Made by a program: the position numbers and the translations under genes
The notes under the pieces: generated by a model
What the model was told of the DNA's origin: nothing
Database searches by the model: none
What the model saw: the letters and a program-made list of their open reading frames with translations, nothing else
Part shown: piece after piece, positions 1 through 8,994 of the stretch
How positions within the stretch are numbered: position 1 is the stretch's first letter
How the letters are laid out: each line of letters starts with the position of its first letter
NCBI RefSeq assembly: GCF_012396365.1
Contig: NZ_JAAXPG010000006.1
Location: forward strand, 62,001-126,000
Direction of reading: 5' to 3'
DNA: 64,000 nt
DNA from: Nocardiopsis alborubida
GTDB lineage: Bacteria; Actinomycetota; Actinomycetes; Streptosporangiales; Streptosporangiaceae

Positions 1-92
1 GCACCCACCACATGGTCATGAACACCGGGGCGCGCGCGGAGGACTGGCGGGTCCTGTGCGAGCTGTCCGGAATCGAGTACGTCCGGGTCTGA
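1..92 (+). CDS. C-terminal end of a probable sugar isomerase (L-arabinose isomerase-like), partial
   Basis: Only the last 29 codons are in the window, ending at the TGA at 90-92. The tail reads THHMVMNTG, then a short helix, then GIEYVRV. A paired-His tail followed by a final G-I-E strand resembles the C-terminus of L-arabinose/L-fucose isomerase family proteins. The neighbours are arabinofuranosidase and sugar importers, which agrees with this. The fragment is too short to be sure; another sugar-metabolising enzyme is possible. The gene starts upstream of the window and probably heads the operon that follows, with a 91-nt gap to the next start. Confidence 0.45.
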   Translation, partial: THHMVMNTGARAEDWRVLCELSGIEYVRV

Positions 93-183
93 CCCGGGCA
101 CCAGGCGCCCCGGCGCGTCCACACCCCCCAGACGGAGGGCCCCGGGCGGGCCCTCCCGACCCCCCAGGCGCAAGGAGAACACC

Positions 184-1512
184 GTGCGCGAGGCAACCCC
201 CCACCAACCCCCACCGCACGCCGCCCCCCGGGGCCCCGGACGCAGGTCCCTGCTCACCGGGGCCCTGGCCGCCGCAGGGCTGGCCGCCGCGGGCTGCGCG
301 CCCCCCGACGCACTGCTGTCCGGTGAGACCCGCCTGCGGCAGTGGAACCTCTTCTCGGGCGGCGACGGCCTGCGGATGATCGAGATGCACGACGCCTACC
401 GGGCCGAGCACCCGGAGGTCGACTTCCGGGCGACCACCTTCACCTGGGGCTCCCCCTTCTACACCAAGGTCGCGATGGGCGCGGCGGGAGGGCGCGGCGC
501 CGACATCGCCACCGTGCACGTCTCCCGCCTGGAGAGCCTGGCCCCCGGGAGGCTGCTGGACCCGATCGACCCGGCGCTGCTGGCCGAGGCCGGGATCGAC
601 GACACCGTGATCCTGCCCAACGTCTGGGAGAAGTGCTTCTTCGACGGACAGCTGTACGCGGTCCCCATCGACACGCACGTCCTGATCCAGTACCACAACC
701 TCGACGTGTGCCGCGAGGCCGGACTGCTCGACGCCGACGACAGGCTGGTCGAGGTCAACGGGCTGGACGACTACATGGCCATGCTCCGTGAGATCAAGGC
801 GGTCACCGGGGCCTACGGCCTGTCGGTCGACACCTGGCAGCCCTGGCCCAACTTCTGGGCGCTCTACCGCCAGCAGGACGGGGAGCTCGTCCTGGGCGAG
901 GACGACTTCACCATGGACGACGACAAGGCCCTGGCGGCGATGGAGGTGATGTACCGGCTCTCCGAGGAGGAACTGGCGCCCCGCCACTCGATGCTGGCAG
1001 ACACCGCGGCCAACCTCTCCAACGGCAGGGCCGGACTGATGATCCACGGCAACTGGGAGATCCCGACGCTGGAGGCCGCCGGAACGGCCTTCTCGGCGGG
1101 GCAGTTCCCCGACGTCTTCGGCAACCACCGCACCCGGGGCGACTCGCACTGCTACGTGTTCCCGCACCAGCGCGACCCCGACCCCGAGCGGATCCGGGCC
1201 GCGGTCGCATACGCCGCCTGGATGCTGCGCCACAGCATCACCTGGGCCGGGGGCGGCCACATCCCCGCCTACCAGCCCGTGGTCGAGAGCGCCGAGTACG
1301 AGGCGCTCACACCGCAGTCCGAGTACCGCGAGGCGGCCGAGAACGTGCAGTTCGAGCCCGAGGCGTGGTTCAGCGGCTCGGCCGGGCGCCTCCAGGAGGA
1401 GGCCAACGGCCCGCTCACCACCCTCCACCAGGGGACCCAGACACCCGAACAGGCGCTGGAACAGCTCAAGGGAGCCATCCGCGACCTGCTGACCGTGCCG
1501 TCACCGGTGTGA
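184..1512 (+). CDS. Sugar ABC transporter substrate-binding lipoprotein (CUT1 type)
   Basis: Extracellular solute-binding protein, 442 aa, likely the receptor of an oligosaccharide importer. The GTG start has an AGGAG ribosome-binding site 5-6 nt upstream. The N-terminus has a Tat-like twin-Arg (RRSLL, residues 20-24), a hydrophobic stretch and a lipobox AAGC with Cys38, so the mature protein should be lipid-anchored outside the membrane. The length and the W/Y-rich body are typical of family 1 solute-binding proteins. It is followed 11 nt later by two permease genes and then by a GH51 arabinofuranosidase, so arabino-oligosaccharides are the inferred substrate. No ATPase gene of the MalK type lies here, so the transporter presumably borrows a shared MsiK-type ATPase encoded elsewhere, as is usual in actinobacteria. 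Confidence 0.93.
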   Translation: MREATPHQPPPHAAPRGPGRRSLLTGALAAAGLAAAGCAPPDALLSGETRLRQWNLFSGGDGLRMIEMHDAYRAEHPEVDFRATTFTWGSPFYTKVAMGAAGGRGADIATVHVSRLESLAPGRLLDPIDPALLAEAGIDDTVILPNVWEKCFFDGQLYAVPIDTHVLIQYHNLDVCREAGLLDADDRLVEVNGLDDYMAMLREIKAVTGAYGLSVDTWQPWPNFWALYRQQDGELVLGEDDFTMDDDKALAAMEVMYRLSEEELAPRHSMLADTAANLSNGRAGLMIHGNWEIPTLEAAGTAFSAGQFPDVFGNHRTRGDSHCYVFPHQRDPDPERIRAAVAYAAWMLRHSITWAGGGHIPAYQPVVESAEYEALTPQSEYREAAENVQFEPEAWFSGSAGRLQEEANGPLTTLHQGTQTPEQALEQLKGAIRDLLTVPSPV

Positions 1513-1523
1513 GGGAGCCCGCC

Positions 1524-2462
1524 ATGACCGCCCAGACCCCAGTGCCCTCCAGGACCACGGCGCCCGGCCCCTCCGGCCGCGGCCTCGTGGACGTGCGCCG
1601 CAGGCCCGCCGTGTGGACCGGACTGTGGTTCGCCCTGCCCTTCCTCGCCTTCTACCTGCTCTTCCTCCTGTGGCCCGCGCTCGTCGGGCTCGTCTACTCC
1701 TTCACCGACCGCAGCCTGGCCGGGGGCCCGGTCTCCTTCGTGGGGCTGGACAACTGGCGGGAGAGCCTGACCGACCCCGACATGTGGGACGCGCTGTGGA
1801 ACACCCTGTGGTTCACGGTGCTGAGCGTCCCCCTCATGGTCGCGCTGGCGCTCGCCCTCGCCCTGTTGACCGACCACGCCCGGCGTCTGGGGTGGTTCCT
1901 GAGGCTGTCGTTCTTCGCGCCGTTCGTACTTCCGGTCGCGGTGATGACCCTCATCTGGAACTGGATGTACAACCCCAGCCTGGGCCTGTTCAACGGCGTC
2001 CTGGGACAGCTCGGGCTGGACGGCGTCGAGTGGCTCTTCAGCGAGGACACGGCGATGCTCTCGGTGGTCGTCGCCACCGCGTGGTGGCAGGTCGGCTTCA
2101 ACTACCTGCTCTACCTCGCGGCGATGCAGTCGATCCCCAAGGACGTGTACGAGGCCGCCGCCATCGACGGCGCGGGCGCCTGGCAGCGCGTCGGCCGGAT
2201 CACCCTGCCCCTGCTGGCGCGCACCACCGCGCTGATCTCCGTGCTCCAGCTCATCGGCTCCCTGCGCGTGTTCGAGCAGATCTACCTCATGACCTCGGGC
2301 GGCCCGAACTTCGCCACCAGGACCGCGATCCAGTACATCTACGACTCCGGGTTCGTGGGCCTGCGCATCGGACTGGCCTCCTCCATGGCCTACGTCTTCA
2401 TGGCCCTGGTCGTCGTCGCCTCCATAGTCCAGTTCCGCCTCTTCGCACGGAAGGAGGCCTGA
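1524..2462 (+). CDS. Sugar ABC transporter permease, MalF type
   Basis: Inner-membrane permease of the CUT1 importer, 312 aa. The ATG at 1524 follows GGGAG by about 6 nt; the open frame extends further upstream but into the previous gene, so this start is preferred. A cytoplasmic N-tail of about 30 residues precedes the first membrane segment (WFALPFLAFYLLFLLWP). The permease EAA loop is visible near residues 205-225 (YEAAAIDGAGAWQRV, then ITLPLL). The pair with the next gene forms the usual heterodimeric channel. Substrate is inferred from the neighbouring GH51 enzyme. Confidence 0.95.
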   Translation: MTAQTPVPSRTTAPGPSGRGLVDVRRRPAVWTGLWFALPFLAFYLLFLLWPALVGLVYSFTDRSLAGGPVSFVGLDNWRESLTDPDMWDALWNTLWFTVLSVPLMVALALALALLTDHARRLGWFLRLSFFAPFVLPVAVMTLIWNWMYNPSLGLFNGVLGQLGLDGVEWLFSEDTAMLSVVVATAWWQVGFNYLLYLAAMQSIPKDVYEAAAIDGAGAWQRVGRITLPLLARTTALISVLQLIGSLRVFEQIYLMTSGGPNFATRTAIQYIYDSGFVGLRIGLASSMAYVFMALVVVASIVQFRLFARKEA

Positions 2463-2468
2463 CCGGCC

Positions 2469-3362
2469 ATGGCAGTTCCCACCGCACCCGCCACGCCCCC
2501 CGCGGCCGACGCGCCCGCGCGGCGCGTCCACCGGCCCCGGCGCGCGCCCTCCCCCGGAACGATCGCCCTCCACACGGTCTCCGCCCTGGCCGGAGCCCTC
2601 TGGCTCGTCCCCCTCCTGTGGGCCTTCGCCACCTCGGTCAAACCCGAGGGCGAGACCACCGTCATGCCGCCCTCCTGGCTCACCGACAACCCCACCTTCG
2701 AGGCGTACGCCCTCGTGCTGGGGCGCGGGGACATCCTGCGCTGGACGGCCAACTCCCTCATCACCACGGTCATCGTCACCGCGCTCACCCTGGTGGTCTG
2801 CGTCCTGGCCGCCTACGGCTTCTCCCGCTTCGACTTCCGCGGCAGGCCGTGGCTGTTCACGCTCGTCATCGGCGGCATCCTCATCCCGCCGCAGACCCTG
2901 ATCGTGCCGCAGTTCGTCCTGATGACCCAGCTCGGACTGGTGGACACCTACTGGGGGGTCGCGCTGCCGCAGGTGGTCGCGCCGGTGTTCGTGTTCATCC
3001 TCAAACGCTTCTTCGACGCCATCCCACGCGAGTACGAGGACGCCGCCAGGATGGACGGCGCCGGAGCGCTGCGCGTCCTGTGGAACGTGATCCTGCCCCT
3101 GTCGAGGCCGGTCCTGGCCGCGGTCGGCATCTTCGCCTTCATCGGCGCCTGGAACAACTTCCTGTGGCCCTTCCTGGTCACCAACGACCCCGAGATGATG
3201 ACGCTCACCGTCGGGCTGGGCACCGTGGCCGGACAGTACGGGGTCCAGTACGCCCAGGTCATGGCCTCGGCCGTGCTGGGAGCCGTCCCGCTGCTGATCG
3301 TCTTCCTGCTCTTCCAGCGCCACATCGTGACCGGTGTGGCCGGAGCGGGCATCAAGGGCTGA
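2469..3362 (+). CDS. Sugar ABC transporter permease, MalG type
   Basis: Second permease of the CUT1 importer, 297 aa, starting only 6 nt after the previous stop. It has an N-terminal cytoplasmic tail, about six hydrophobic segments and the EAA loop (YEDAARMDGAGALRVLWN) near residues 191-208 followed by ILPLSRPVL. MalG-type proteins contact the shared ATPase through this loop. Spacing and shared direction show it is co-transcribed with the receptor and MalF-type genes and with the GH51 gene that begins 34 nt downstream. Confidence 0.95.
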   Translation: MAVPTAPATPPAADAPARRVHRPRRAPSPGTIALHTVSALAGALWLVPLLWAFATSVKPEGETTVMPPSWLTDNPTFEAYALVLGRGDILRWTANSLITTVIVTALTLVVCVLAAYGFSRFDFRGRPWLFTLVIGGILIPPQTLIVPQFVLMTQLGLVDTYWGVALPQVVAPVFVFILKRFFDAIPREYEDAARMDGAGALRVLWNVILPLSRPVLAAVGIFAFIGAWNNFLWPFLVTNDPEMMTLTVGLGTVAGQYGVQYAQVMASAVLGAVPLLIVFLLFQRHIVTGVAGAGIKG

Positions 3363-3396
3363 CCCCCGCCCGACCCCCACCACCGAAGGAGAACGC

Positions 3397-4920
3397 ATGC
3401 TCCGAGCCTCCGTCACCGTCGATAAGGACCACAGCGTCTCCCCCGTGCACCGCCGCGTCTTCGGCTCGTTCGTCGAGCACATGGGCCGCTGCGTCTACAC
3501 CGGCATCTACGAGCCCGGGCACCCGACGGCCGACGCCGACGGCTTCCGCCGCGACGTCGCCGACCTGGTCCGCGAACTGGGCGTCACCACCGTGCGCTAC
3601 CCCGGCGGGAACTTCGTTTCCGGGTACCGGTGGGAGGACGGCGTCGGCCCCAGGGAGCACCGCCCGGTCCGCCGCGACCTGGCCTGGCACAGCATCGAGA
3701 CCAACCAGTTCGGCCTCGACGAGTTCGCCGCCTGGTGCCGCGGCCTGGACATCGAACCGATGATGGCGGTCAACCTCGGCACCCGCGGCCTGGCCGAGGC
3801 CCTGGACCTGCTGGAGTACTGCAACCACCCCGGCGGCACCCACCTGTCCGACCAGCGCGCCGCCAACGGGCACCCCGACCCGCACGGCATCCGCATGTGG
3901 TGCCTGGGCAACGAGATGGACGGCCCCTGGCAGATCGGCCACCTCGACGCGCGCTCCTACGGACGCAAGGCCGGGCAGGTGGCGCGCGCCATGAGGATGG
4001 CCGACCGCGACCTCGAACTGGTCGTCTGCGGCAGTTCCGGGTCGGGCATGTCCACCTTCGGCCAGTGGGAGGCCACCGTCCTGGAGGAGACCTACGATGC
4101 GGTGGACTACATCTCGCTGCACGCCTACTACGAGGAGCGCGACGGGGACCTGGCCGACTTCCTCGGCTCGACAACGGACATGGACCACTTCATCGACTCC
4201 GTCGTCTCCACCGCCGACGCCGTCGGCGCGCGCCTGCGCGACCCCAAACGCATCCAGCTCTCCTTCGACGAGTGGAACGTGTGGTACCTGAGCCGCCACC
4301 AGGCCCTGGCCGCCGCGCAGCCCGCCGACGACTGGCAGGTGGCGCCCCGCGTCATCGAGGACCGCTACAACGTCGCCGACGCCGTCGTCGTGGGGAACAT
4401 GCTCATCAGCCTGCTCCGGCACGGTGACCGGGTCACCGCCGCCAGCCAGGCCCAGCTCGCCAACGTCATCGCGCCGATCATGACCGAGCCCGGCGGCCCC
4501 GCGTGGCGCCAGACCATCTTCCACCCCTTCTCCCTGACCGCGCGGGCCGCCCGCGGCCGGGTGCTGCACACCGGCGTCACGGCGCCCCGGTACACGACCA
4601 CCAGCCACGGCGAGATCCCGCTCCTGGACGCCGTCGTCACCTTCGACGAGGGGGAGGGCACCGCGTCGCTGTTCGCGGTCAACCGCTCCACCGACCAGCA
4701 CCTCACCCTCGACGCCGACCTGCGCGGCCTGGCCCCGACGGCCGTCACCGACGCCCGGACCCTCAGCGACGAGGACCCCTACGCCCACAACACCATGGAC
4801 GCCCCCGACCGGGTCGTCCCGCGACCGGCCGGGGACGTGACCCTGGACGGCGGCAGGCTCTCCGCGGTCCTGCCCCCCGTGTCCTGGTCCGTCATCACCG
4901 TCTCGACCGACCGGAAATGA
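3397..4920 (+). CDS. Alpha-L-arabinofuranosidase, GH51
   Basis: Retaining glycoside hydrolase of 507 aa that removes terminal alpha-L-arabinofuranosyl groups from arabinan or arabinoxylan fragments. The start ATG has GAAGGAG upstream. The N-terminal segment VFGSFVEHMGRCVY and the TIM-barrel motif RYPGGNFVSGYRW are typical of GH51. The acid/base Glu is E173 in CLGNEMDGPW and the nucleophile is E292 in FDEWNVWY. The C-terminal 130 residues form the expected beta domain. There is no signal peptide, so it acts inside the cell on imported oligosaccharides. It sits between two sugar importers, which suggests uptake by the first, hydrolysis here, and free pentose handling by the second. Confidence 0.97.
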   Translation: MLRASVTVDKDHSVSPVHRRVFGSFVEHMGRCVYTGIYEPGHPTADADGFRRDVADLVRELGVTTVRYPGGNFVSGYRWEDGVGPREHRPVRRDLAWHSIETNQFGLDEFAAWCRGLDIEPMMAVNLGTRGLAEALDLLEYCNHPGGTHLSDQRAANGHPDPHGIRMWCLGNEMDGPWQIGHLDARSYGRKAGQVARAMRMADRDLELVVCGSSGSGMSTFGQWEATVLEETYDAVDYISLHAYYEERDGDLADFLGSTTDMDHFIDSVVSTADAVGARLRDPKRIQLSFDEWNVWYLSRHQALAAAQPADDWQVAPRVIEDRYNVADAVVVGNMLISLLRHGDRVTAASQAQLANVIAPIMTEPGGPAWRQTIFHPFSLTARAARGRVLHTGVTAPRYTTTSHGEIPLLDAVVTFDEGEGTASLFAVNRSTDQHLTLDADLRGLAPTAVTDARTLSDEDPYAHNTMDAPDRVVPRPAGDVTLDGGRLSAVLPPVSWSVITVSTDRK

Positions 4921-4986
4921 CCGACCGGAACTGACCGGCCCTCCGGTGCGCGCCCGCGCCCGGACAACGCCCAGAAAGGCGAACGC

Positions 4987-6081
4987 ATGACCCCCCACCC
5001 CCGACGCACACCCCTCCTGGCGGCCGCGCTGTGCGGCACACTCCTGCTCACCGCCTGCGGAGGCGTCGGCGACGCCGCGCGGCCCGAGGGCGACGCCGGC
5101 GTCGTCGGCATCGCCATGCCCACCCAGTCCTCGGAGCGCTGGATCAACGACGGCGAGAACATGGTCGCCGAGTTCGAGGCCCGCGGCTTCGGCACCGACC
5201 TCCAGTACGGCGAGGACGTCGTGGAGGACCAGGTCTCCCAGATCGAGAACATGATCACCCGCGGCGCCGACGTCCTGGTCATCGCCTCCATCGACGGCGA
5301 GGCCCTCGGCGACGTGCTCGACATGGCCGCCTCCAGCGACATCCCCGTCATCGCCTACGACCGCCTCATCCTCGGCAGCGAGCACGTCGACTACTACGCC
5401 ACCTTCGACAACTTCCAGGTCGGCGTCCTCCAGGGCCAGTACATCGCGGACTCCCTCGACCTGGAGAACGAGGAGGGGCCCTTCAACATCGAGCTGTTCG
5501 GCGGATCGCCCAACGACAACAACTCCTCCTACTTCCTCGACGGGGCGATGTCGGTCCTCCAGCCCCACATCGACGACGGCAGCCTCGTCGTCCGCAGCGG
5601 CCAGACCTCCATGGAGCAGATCGCCACCCAGGAGTGGTCCGGCGCCGTCGCCCAGGACCGCATGGACAACCTGCTCAGCGCCCACTATTCCGACGAGGAC
5701 GTGCACGCGGTCCTGTCGCCCTACGACGGCATCAGCCTCGGCGTGATCGAGTCCCTGCGCGCCGGCGGGTACGGCACCGCGGACCGGCCGCTGCCCGTCA
5801 TCACCGGACAGGACGCCGAGGCCGCCTCGGTCCGGTCCATCATCGCCGGGGAGCAGACCCAGACCGTCTTCAAGGACATCCGGACCCTGGCGACCCAGAC
5901 CGTGGACATGGTCGAGGCCGTGGTGCAGGGCGAGGAGGTCCCGGTCAACGACACCGAGAGCTACGACAACGGGGTCAAGGTCGTTCCCTCCTACCTGCTG
6001 GAGCCCGTCTCGGTGGACGCCGACAACTACCACGAGGTCCTGGTCGACAGCGGCTACTACGAGGAGTCCGAGCTCGAATGA
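4987..6081 (+). CDS. chvE: Monosaccharide ABC transporter substrate-binding lipoprotein (ChvE-like)
   Basis: Periplasmic-binding-protein-type receptor, 364 aa, of a CUT2 monosaccharide importer. A lipoprotein signal ends in LTAC with Cys24. The mature part has the two Rossmann-like lobes of the XylF/ChvE group: [18 protein letters not shown], then the segment [17 protein letters not shown] and later VITGQDAEA. ChvE-like receptors bind arabinose, xylose, galactose and glucose. The gene begins 66 nt after the arabinofuranosidase with AAAGG before the ATG, and overlaps the ATPase gene by 4 nt (ATGA), so it belongs to the same transcript. Arabinose as main ligand is inferred from context. Confidence 0.93.
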   Translation: MTPHPRRTPLLAAALCGTLLLTACGGVGDAARPEGDAGVVGIAMPTQSSERWINDGENMVAEFEARGFGTDLQYGEDVVEDQVSQIENMITRGADVLVIASIDGEALGDVLDMAASSDIPVIAYDRLILGSEHVDYYATFDNFQVGVLQGQYIADSLDLENEEGPFNIELFGGSPNDNNSSYFLDGAMSVLQPHIDDGSLVVRSGQTSMEQIATQEWSGAVAQDRMDNLLSAHYSDEDVHAVLSPYDGISLGVIESLRAGGYGTADRPLPVITGQDAEAASVRSIIAGEQTQTVFKDIRTLATQTVDMVEAVVQGEEVPVNDTESYDNGVKVVPSYLLEPVSVDADNYHEVLVDSGYYEESELE

Positions 6082-7658
6082 GACAGGACCAGACGCGGTC
6101 CGCCCCCGGGGGCGGACCGCTCCTGACGATGCGCGACATCCGCAAGGACTTCCCCGGGGTGCGGGCCCTGGACGGGGTGTCGCTGAGCGTCGGCCACGGC
6201 CGCGTCCACGCCCTCATGGGGGAGAACGGCGCGGGCAAGTCGACGCTGATGAAGGTGCTCAGCGGGGTCCACCCCACGGGCTCCCACAGCGGCGAGATCC
6301 TCATGGACGGGCAGCCCTGCGCCTTCTCCGGCGTGGCCGACAGCGAGCGCGCGGGCATCGCCATCATCCACCAGGAACTCGCCCTCATCCCGCAGCTGTC
6401 CATCAGCGAGAACGTCTTCCTCGGCCACGAGCAGGCCCGGTACGGCGTCCTGGACTGGGGCGCCACCCACGCCCGGGCCCGCGAGCTCCTGCGCCGGGTC
6501 GGACTGGACGAGAACCCGGCCACGCCCGTCTCGGCGCTGAGCGTGGGCGCCAGGCAGCTCGTGGAGATCGCCAAGGCCCTGGCCAAACGGGTGCGGCTGC
6601 TCATCCTGGACGAGCCCACCTCCGCGCTGAACGAGGCGGAGAGCACCCGGCTGCTCGAACTCCTCCTGGACCTGCGCGACCAGGGCGTCACGTGCATCCT
6701 CATCTCGCACAAGCTCGGCGAGGTGGTGCGCGTCTGCGACGAGGTCACCATCCTGCGCGACGGGCGCGCCATCGAGACCCTCGCCGTGGAGCGCGACGCC
6801 GACGGGACCCCCTCGGTCGACGAGGACCGCATCATCCGCGGGATGGTCGGCCGCGCGCTGGACCAGCGCCACCCCCCGCGCACCGGTGAGGTCGGCCGGG
6901 TGCGCTTCGAGGTCCGGGACTGGACGGTGGACCACCCCACCCAGGCCGGACGGCGCGTGGTGGACGGGGTCGGCCTGACCCTGCGCGCCGGTGAGGTCGT
7001 GGGCATGGCCGGCCTCATGGGCGCCGGGCGCACCGAGTTCGCGATGAGCCTCTTCGGCCGCTCCTACGGACGCCACGTCCGCGGCACCCTGCTCAAGGAC
7101 GGCGTCGAACTCGCGACCGCCAGCGTCGCCGACGCCATCCGCGGCGGCCTCGCCTACGTGCCCGAGGACCGCAAGTCCCTCGGCCTGATCCTCGACGACG
7201 ACATCCGCCACAACACCACGCTGGCGGCCCTGGACCGCGTGTCCGCGCGCGGTGTCCTCGACCCCGGGCTGGAGGCGGTGGAGGCCGCACGGATGAGCGG
7301 GAGCATGCGGGTCAGGAGCCAGGGCACCACCCAGACCGTGCGCACCCTCAGCGGCGGCAACCAGCAGAAGGTCGTCCTGGGCAAGTGGATGTTCACCCGG
7401 CCCGAACTGCTGATCCTCGACGAGCCCACCCGCGGCATCGACGTCGGCGCCAAGTACGAGATCTACCTGATCGTCCGCCGCCTCGCCGCGGAGGGCGCCT
7501 GCGTGCTGCTGATCTCCTCCGAACTCCCCGAGATCCTCGGCATGTGCGACCGGGTCTACACGATGTGCGAGGGGCGCATCACCGGAGAGGTCCCCGGGGA
7601 CGGGGCCGACCAGGAAACCCTCATGAGACTGATGACGCGAACCGGGGGACACCCGTGA
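6078..7658 (+). CDS. mmsA: Monosaccharide ABC transporter ATP-binding protein (MmsA/MglA-like)
   Basis: Double-domain sugar ABC ATPase, 526 aa. The first domain has a full Walker A (GENGAGKST), signature [15 protein letters not shown] and Walker [13 protein letters not shown]. The second has the degenerate P-loop usual for this group ([10 protein letters not shown]), signature [14 protein letters not shown] and [12 protein letters not shown]. The start is the ATG that overlaps the upstream stop by 4 nt; in-frame extension upstream lies inside the receptor gene. The next gene overlaps by GTGA, giving a tightly coupled receptor-ATPase-permease operon. Confidence 0.96.
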   Translation: MRQDQTRSAPGGGPLLTMRDIRKDFPGVRALDGVSLSVGHGRVHALMGENGAGKSTLMKVLSGVHPTGSHSGEILMDGQPCAFSGVADSERAGIAIIHQELALIPQLSISENVFLGHEQARYGVLDWGATHARARELLRRVGLDENPATPVSALSVGARQLVEIAKALAKRVRLLILDEPTSALNEAESTRLLELLLDLRDQGVTCILISHKLGEVVRVCDEVTILRDGRAIETLAVERDADGTPSVDEDRIIRGMVGRALDQRHPPRTGEVGRVRFEVRDWTVDHPTQAGRRVVDGVGLTLRAGEVVGMAGLMGAGRTEFAMSLFGRSYGRHVRGTLLKDGVELATASVADAIRGGLAYVPEDRKSLGLILDDDIRHNTTLAALDRVSARGVLDPGLEAVEAARMSGSMRVRSQGTTQTVRTLSGGNQQKVVLGKWMFTRPELLILDEPTRGIDVGAKYEIYLIVRRLAAEGACVLLISSELPEILGMCDRVYTMCEGRITGEVPGDGADQETLMRLMTRTGGHP

Positions 7659-8953
7659 AAGAGCCCACCGCAACCTCCCGACTCTCACGGCTCGGCGGCG
7701 CGCTGACCCGAGGGAACTCCCGCCAGTACGGCATGGCCGCCGCCCTGGTGGCCATCATCGTGCTGTTCCAGATCCTCACCGGGGGCCTGCTCCTCACCCC
7801 GCTCAACGTCACCAACCTGATCATGCAGAACTCCTACATCCTGATCCTGGCGATCGGGATGATGCTGGTCATCGTCACCGGCCACATCGACCTCTCGGTC
7901 GGCTCGGTGGTGGCCTTCACCGGCGCGGTGTCGGCGATCATGCTGACCACCTGGGGGCTGCCCACGGTCGTGGTCGTGCCCGTGGCCCTGCTGCTCGGCG
8001 CGCTCATCGGCGCCTGGCAGGGCTTCTGGGTGGCCTACGTGCGCGTCCCGGCGTTCATCGTCACCCTCGCCGGGATGCTCGTTTTCCGCGGCGCGACCCT
8101 GGCCGTCCTGGGCGGGGAGTCCGTGGCGCCGCTGCCGCCCTCCCTGCGCAACATCGCCAGCGGGTTCCTGCCCTGGCAGGCCGGGGACGGCCCCCACCTG
8201 CCCACCCTGCTGCTGGGCGCCGCGGGGGCCGCCGCCCTGGTGTGGATCCAGTGGCGCTCGCGCGCCCGCTCGCTCGGTTACGGGCTGCCGGTCCAGTCCG
8301 CGCCGGTCACCGCCGCCGCCTCGGCCGTGCTCGTCGCCGCCATCCTGGCGTTCACCTACGTGCTCGCCGACTACAACGGGCTGCCCATCGTGGGCGTGCT
8401 GCTCGTCGCGCTCATCGCCGGGTACTCGTTCGTCATGCGCTCCACGACCATGGGCAGGCGGGTCTACGCCGTCGGCGGCAGCGAGCAGGCCGCCGCTCTG
8501 TCGGGGATCCGCACCCAGCGCACCACGTTCTGGGTGTTCGTCAACATGGGCGTGCTCTCGGCGCTGGCCGGGCTCGTCTTCACCGCCCGGCTCAACGCCG
8601 CCACGACCGGCGCCGGGACCATGTTCGAACTCGACGCCATCGCCGCGGCCTTCATCGGCGGCGCCTCCGCCTCCGGGGGCGTGGGCACCGTCGTCGGAGC
8701 CGTCATCGGCGCCCTGGTCATGGGCGTGCTCAACAACGGCATGTCCCTGATCGGCCTGGGCGTGGACTGGCAGCAGCTCATCAAGGGGCTGGTACTGCTC
8801 CTGGCGGTCGCCTTCGACATCTACAACAAGCGCCGTGTCAGCGCCGGGCCCGTCACCGTCTCCGTCCCCCCGTCCTCCTCCGGGACCCGCCGGGGCGGGG
8901 GCGGGGCCCAGGGTTCGCCGCCCACGGCGGACCGAACACGGGCCTCCTCCTGA
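7655..8953 (+). CDS. mmsB: Monosaccharide ABC transporter permease (MmsB/GguB-like)
   Basis: Multi-pass permease of the CUT2 importer, 432 aa. The GTG start overlaps the ATPase stop codon (GTGA). The segment MLVIVTGHIDLSVGSVVAF and the later GGASASGGVGTVVGAVIGAL and LNNGMSLIGLGVDWQQ are hallmarks of the BPD_transp_2 family (XylH, GguB, MmsB). About ten hydrophobic segments are visible. The C-terminal 30 residues are Gly/Ser-rich and probably cytoplasmic. It is the last gene of the locus; the convergent gene stops only 41 nt away. Confidence 0.95.
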   Translation: MKEPTATSRLSRLGGALTRGNSRQYGMAAALVAIIVLFQILTGGLLLTPLNVTNLIMQNSYILILAIGMMLVIVTGHIDLSVGSVVAFTGAVSAIMLTTWGLPTVVVVPVALLLGALIGAWQGFWVAYVRVPAFIVTLAGMLVFRGATLAVLGGESVAPLPPSLRNIASGFLPWQAGDGPHLPTLLLGAAGAAALVWIQWRSRARSLGYGLPVQSAPVTAAASAVLVAAILAFTYVLADYNGLPIVGVLLVALIAGYSFVMRSTTMGRRVYAVGGSEQAAALSGIRTQRTTFWVFVNMGVLSALAGLVFTARLNAATTGAGTMFELDAIAAAFIGGASASGGVGTVVGAVIGALVMGVLNNGMSLIGLGVDWQQLIKGLVLLLAVAFDIYNKRRVSAGPVTVSVPPSSSGTRRGGGGAQGSPPTADRTRASS

Positions 8954-8994
8954 GAAGGCCCTCCCGAGACGGGCCCCTCCGGGGGGTCCGGGGC

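Noticed and set aside
8954-8994. Terminator between the MmsB-like gene and the VWA gene
   Set aside because: A GGCCCC/GGGGCC pairing exists but the loop is itself G-rich and the stem is short; not strong enough to list.
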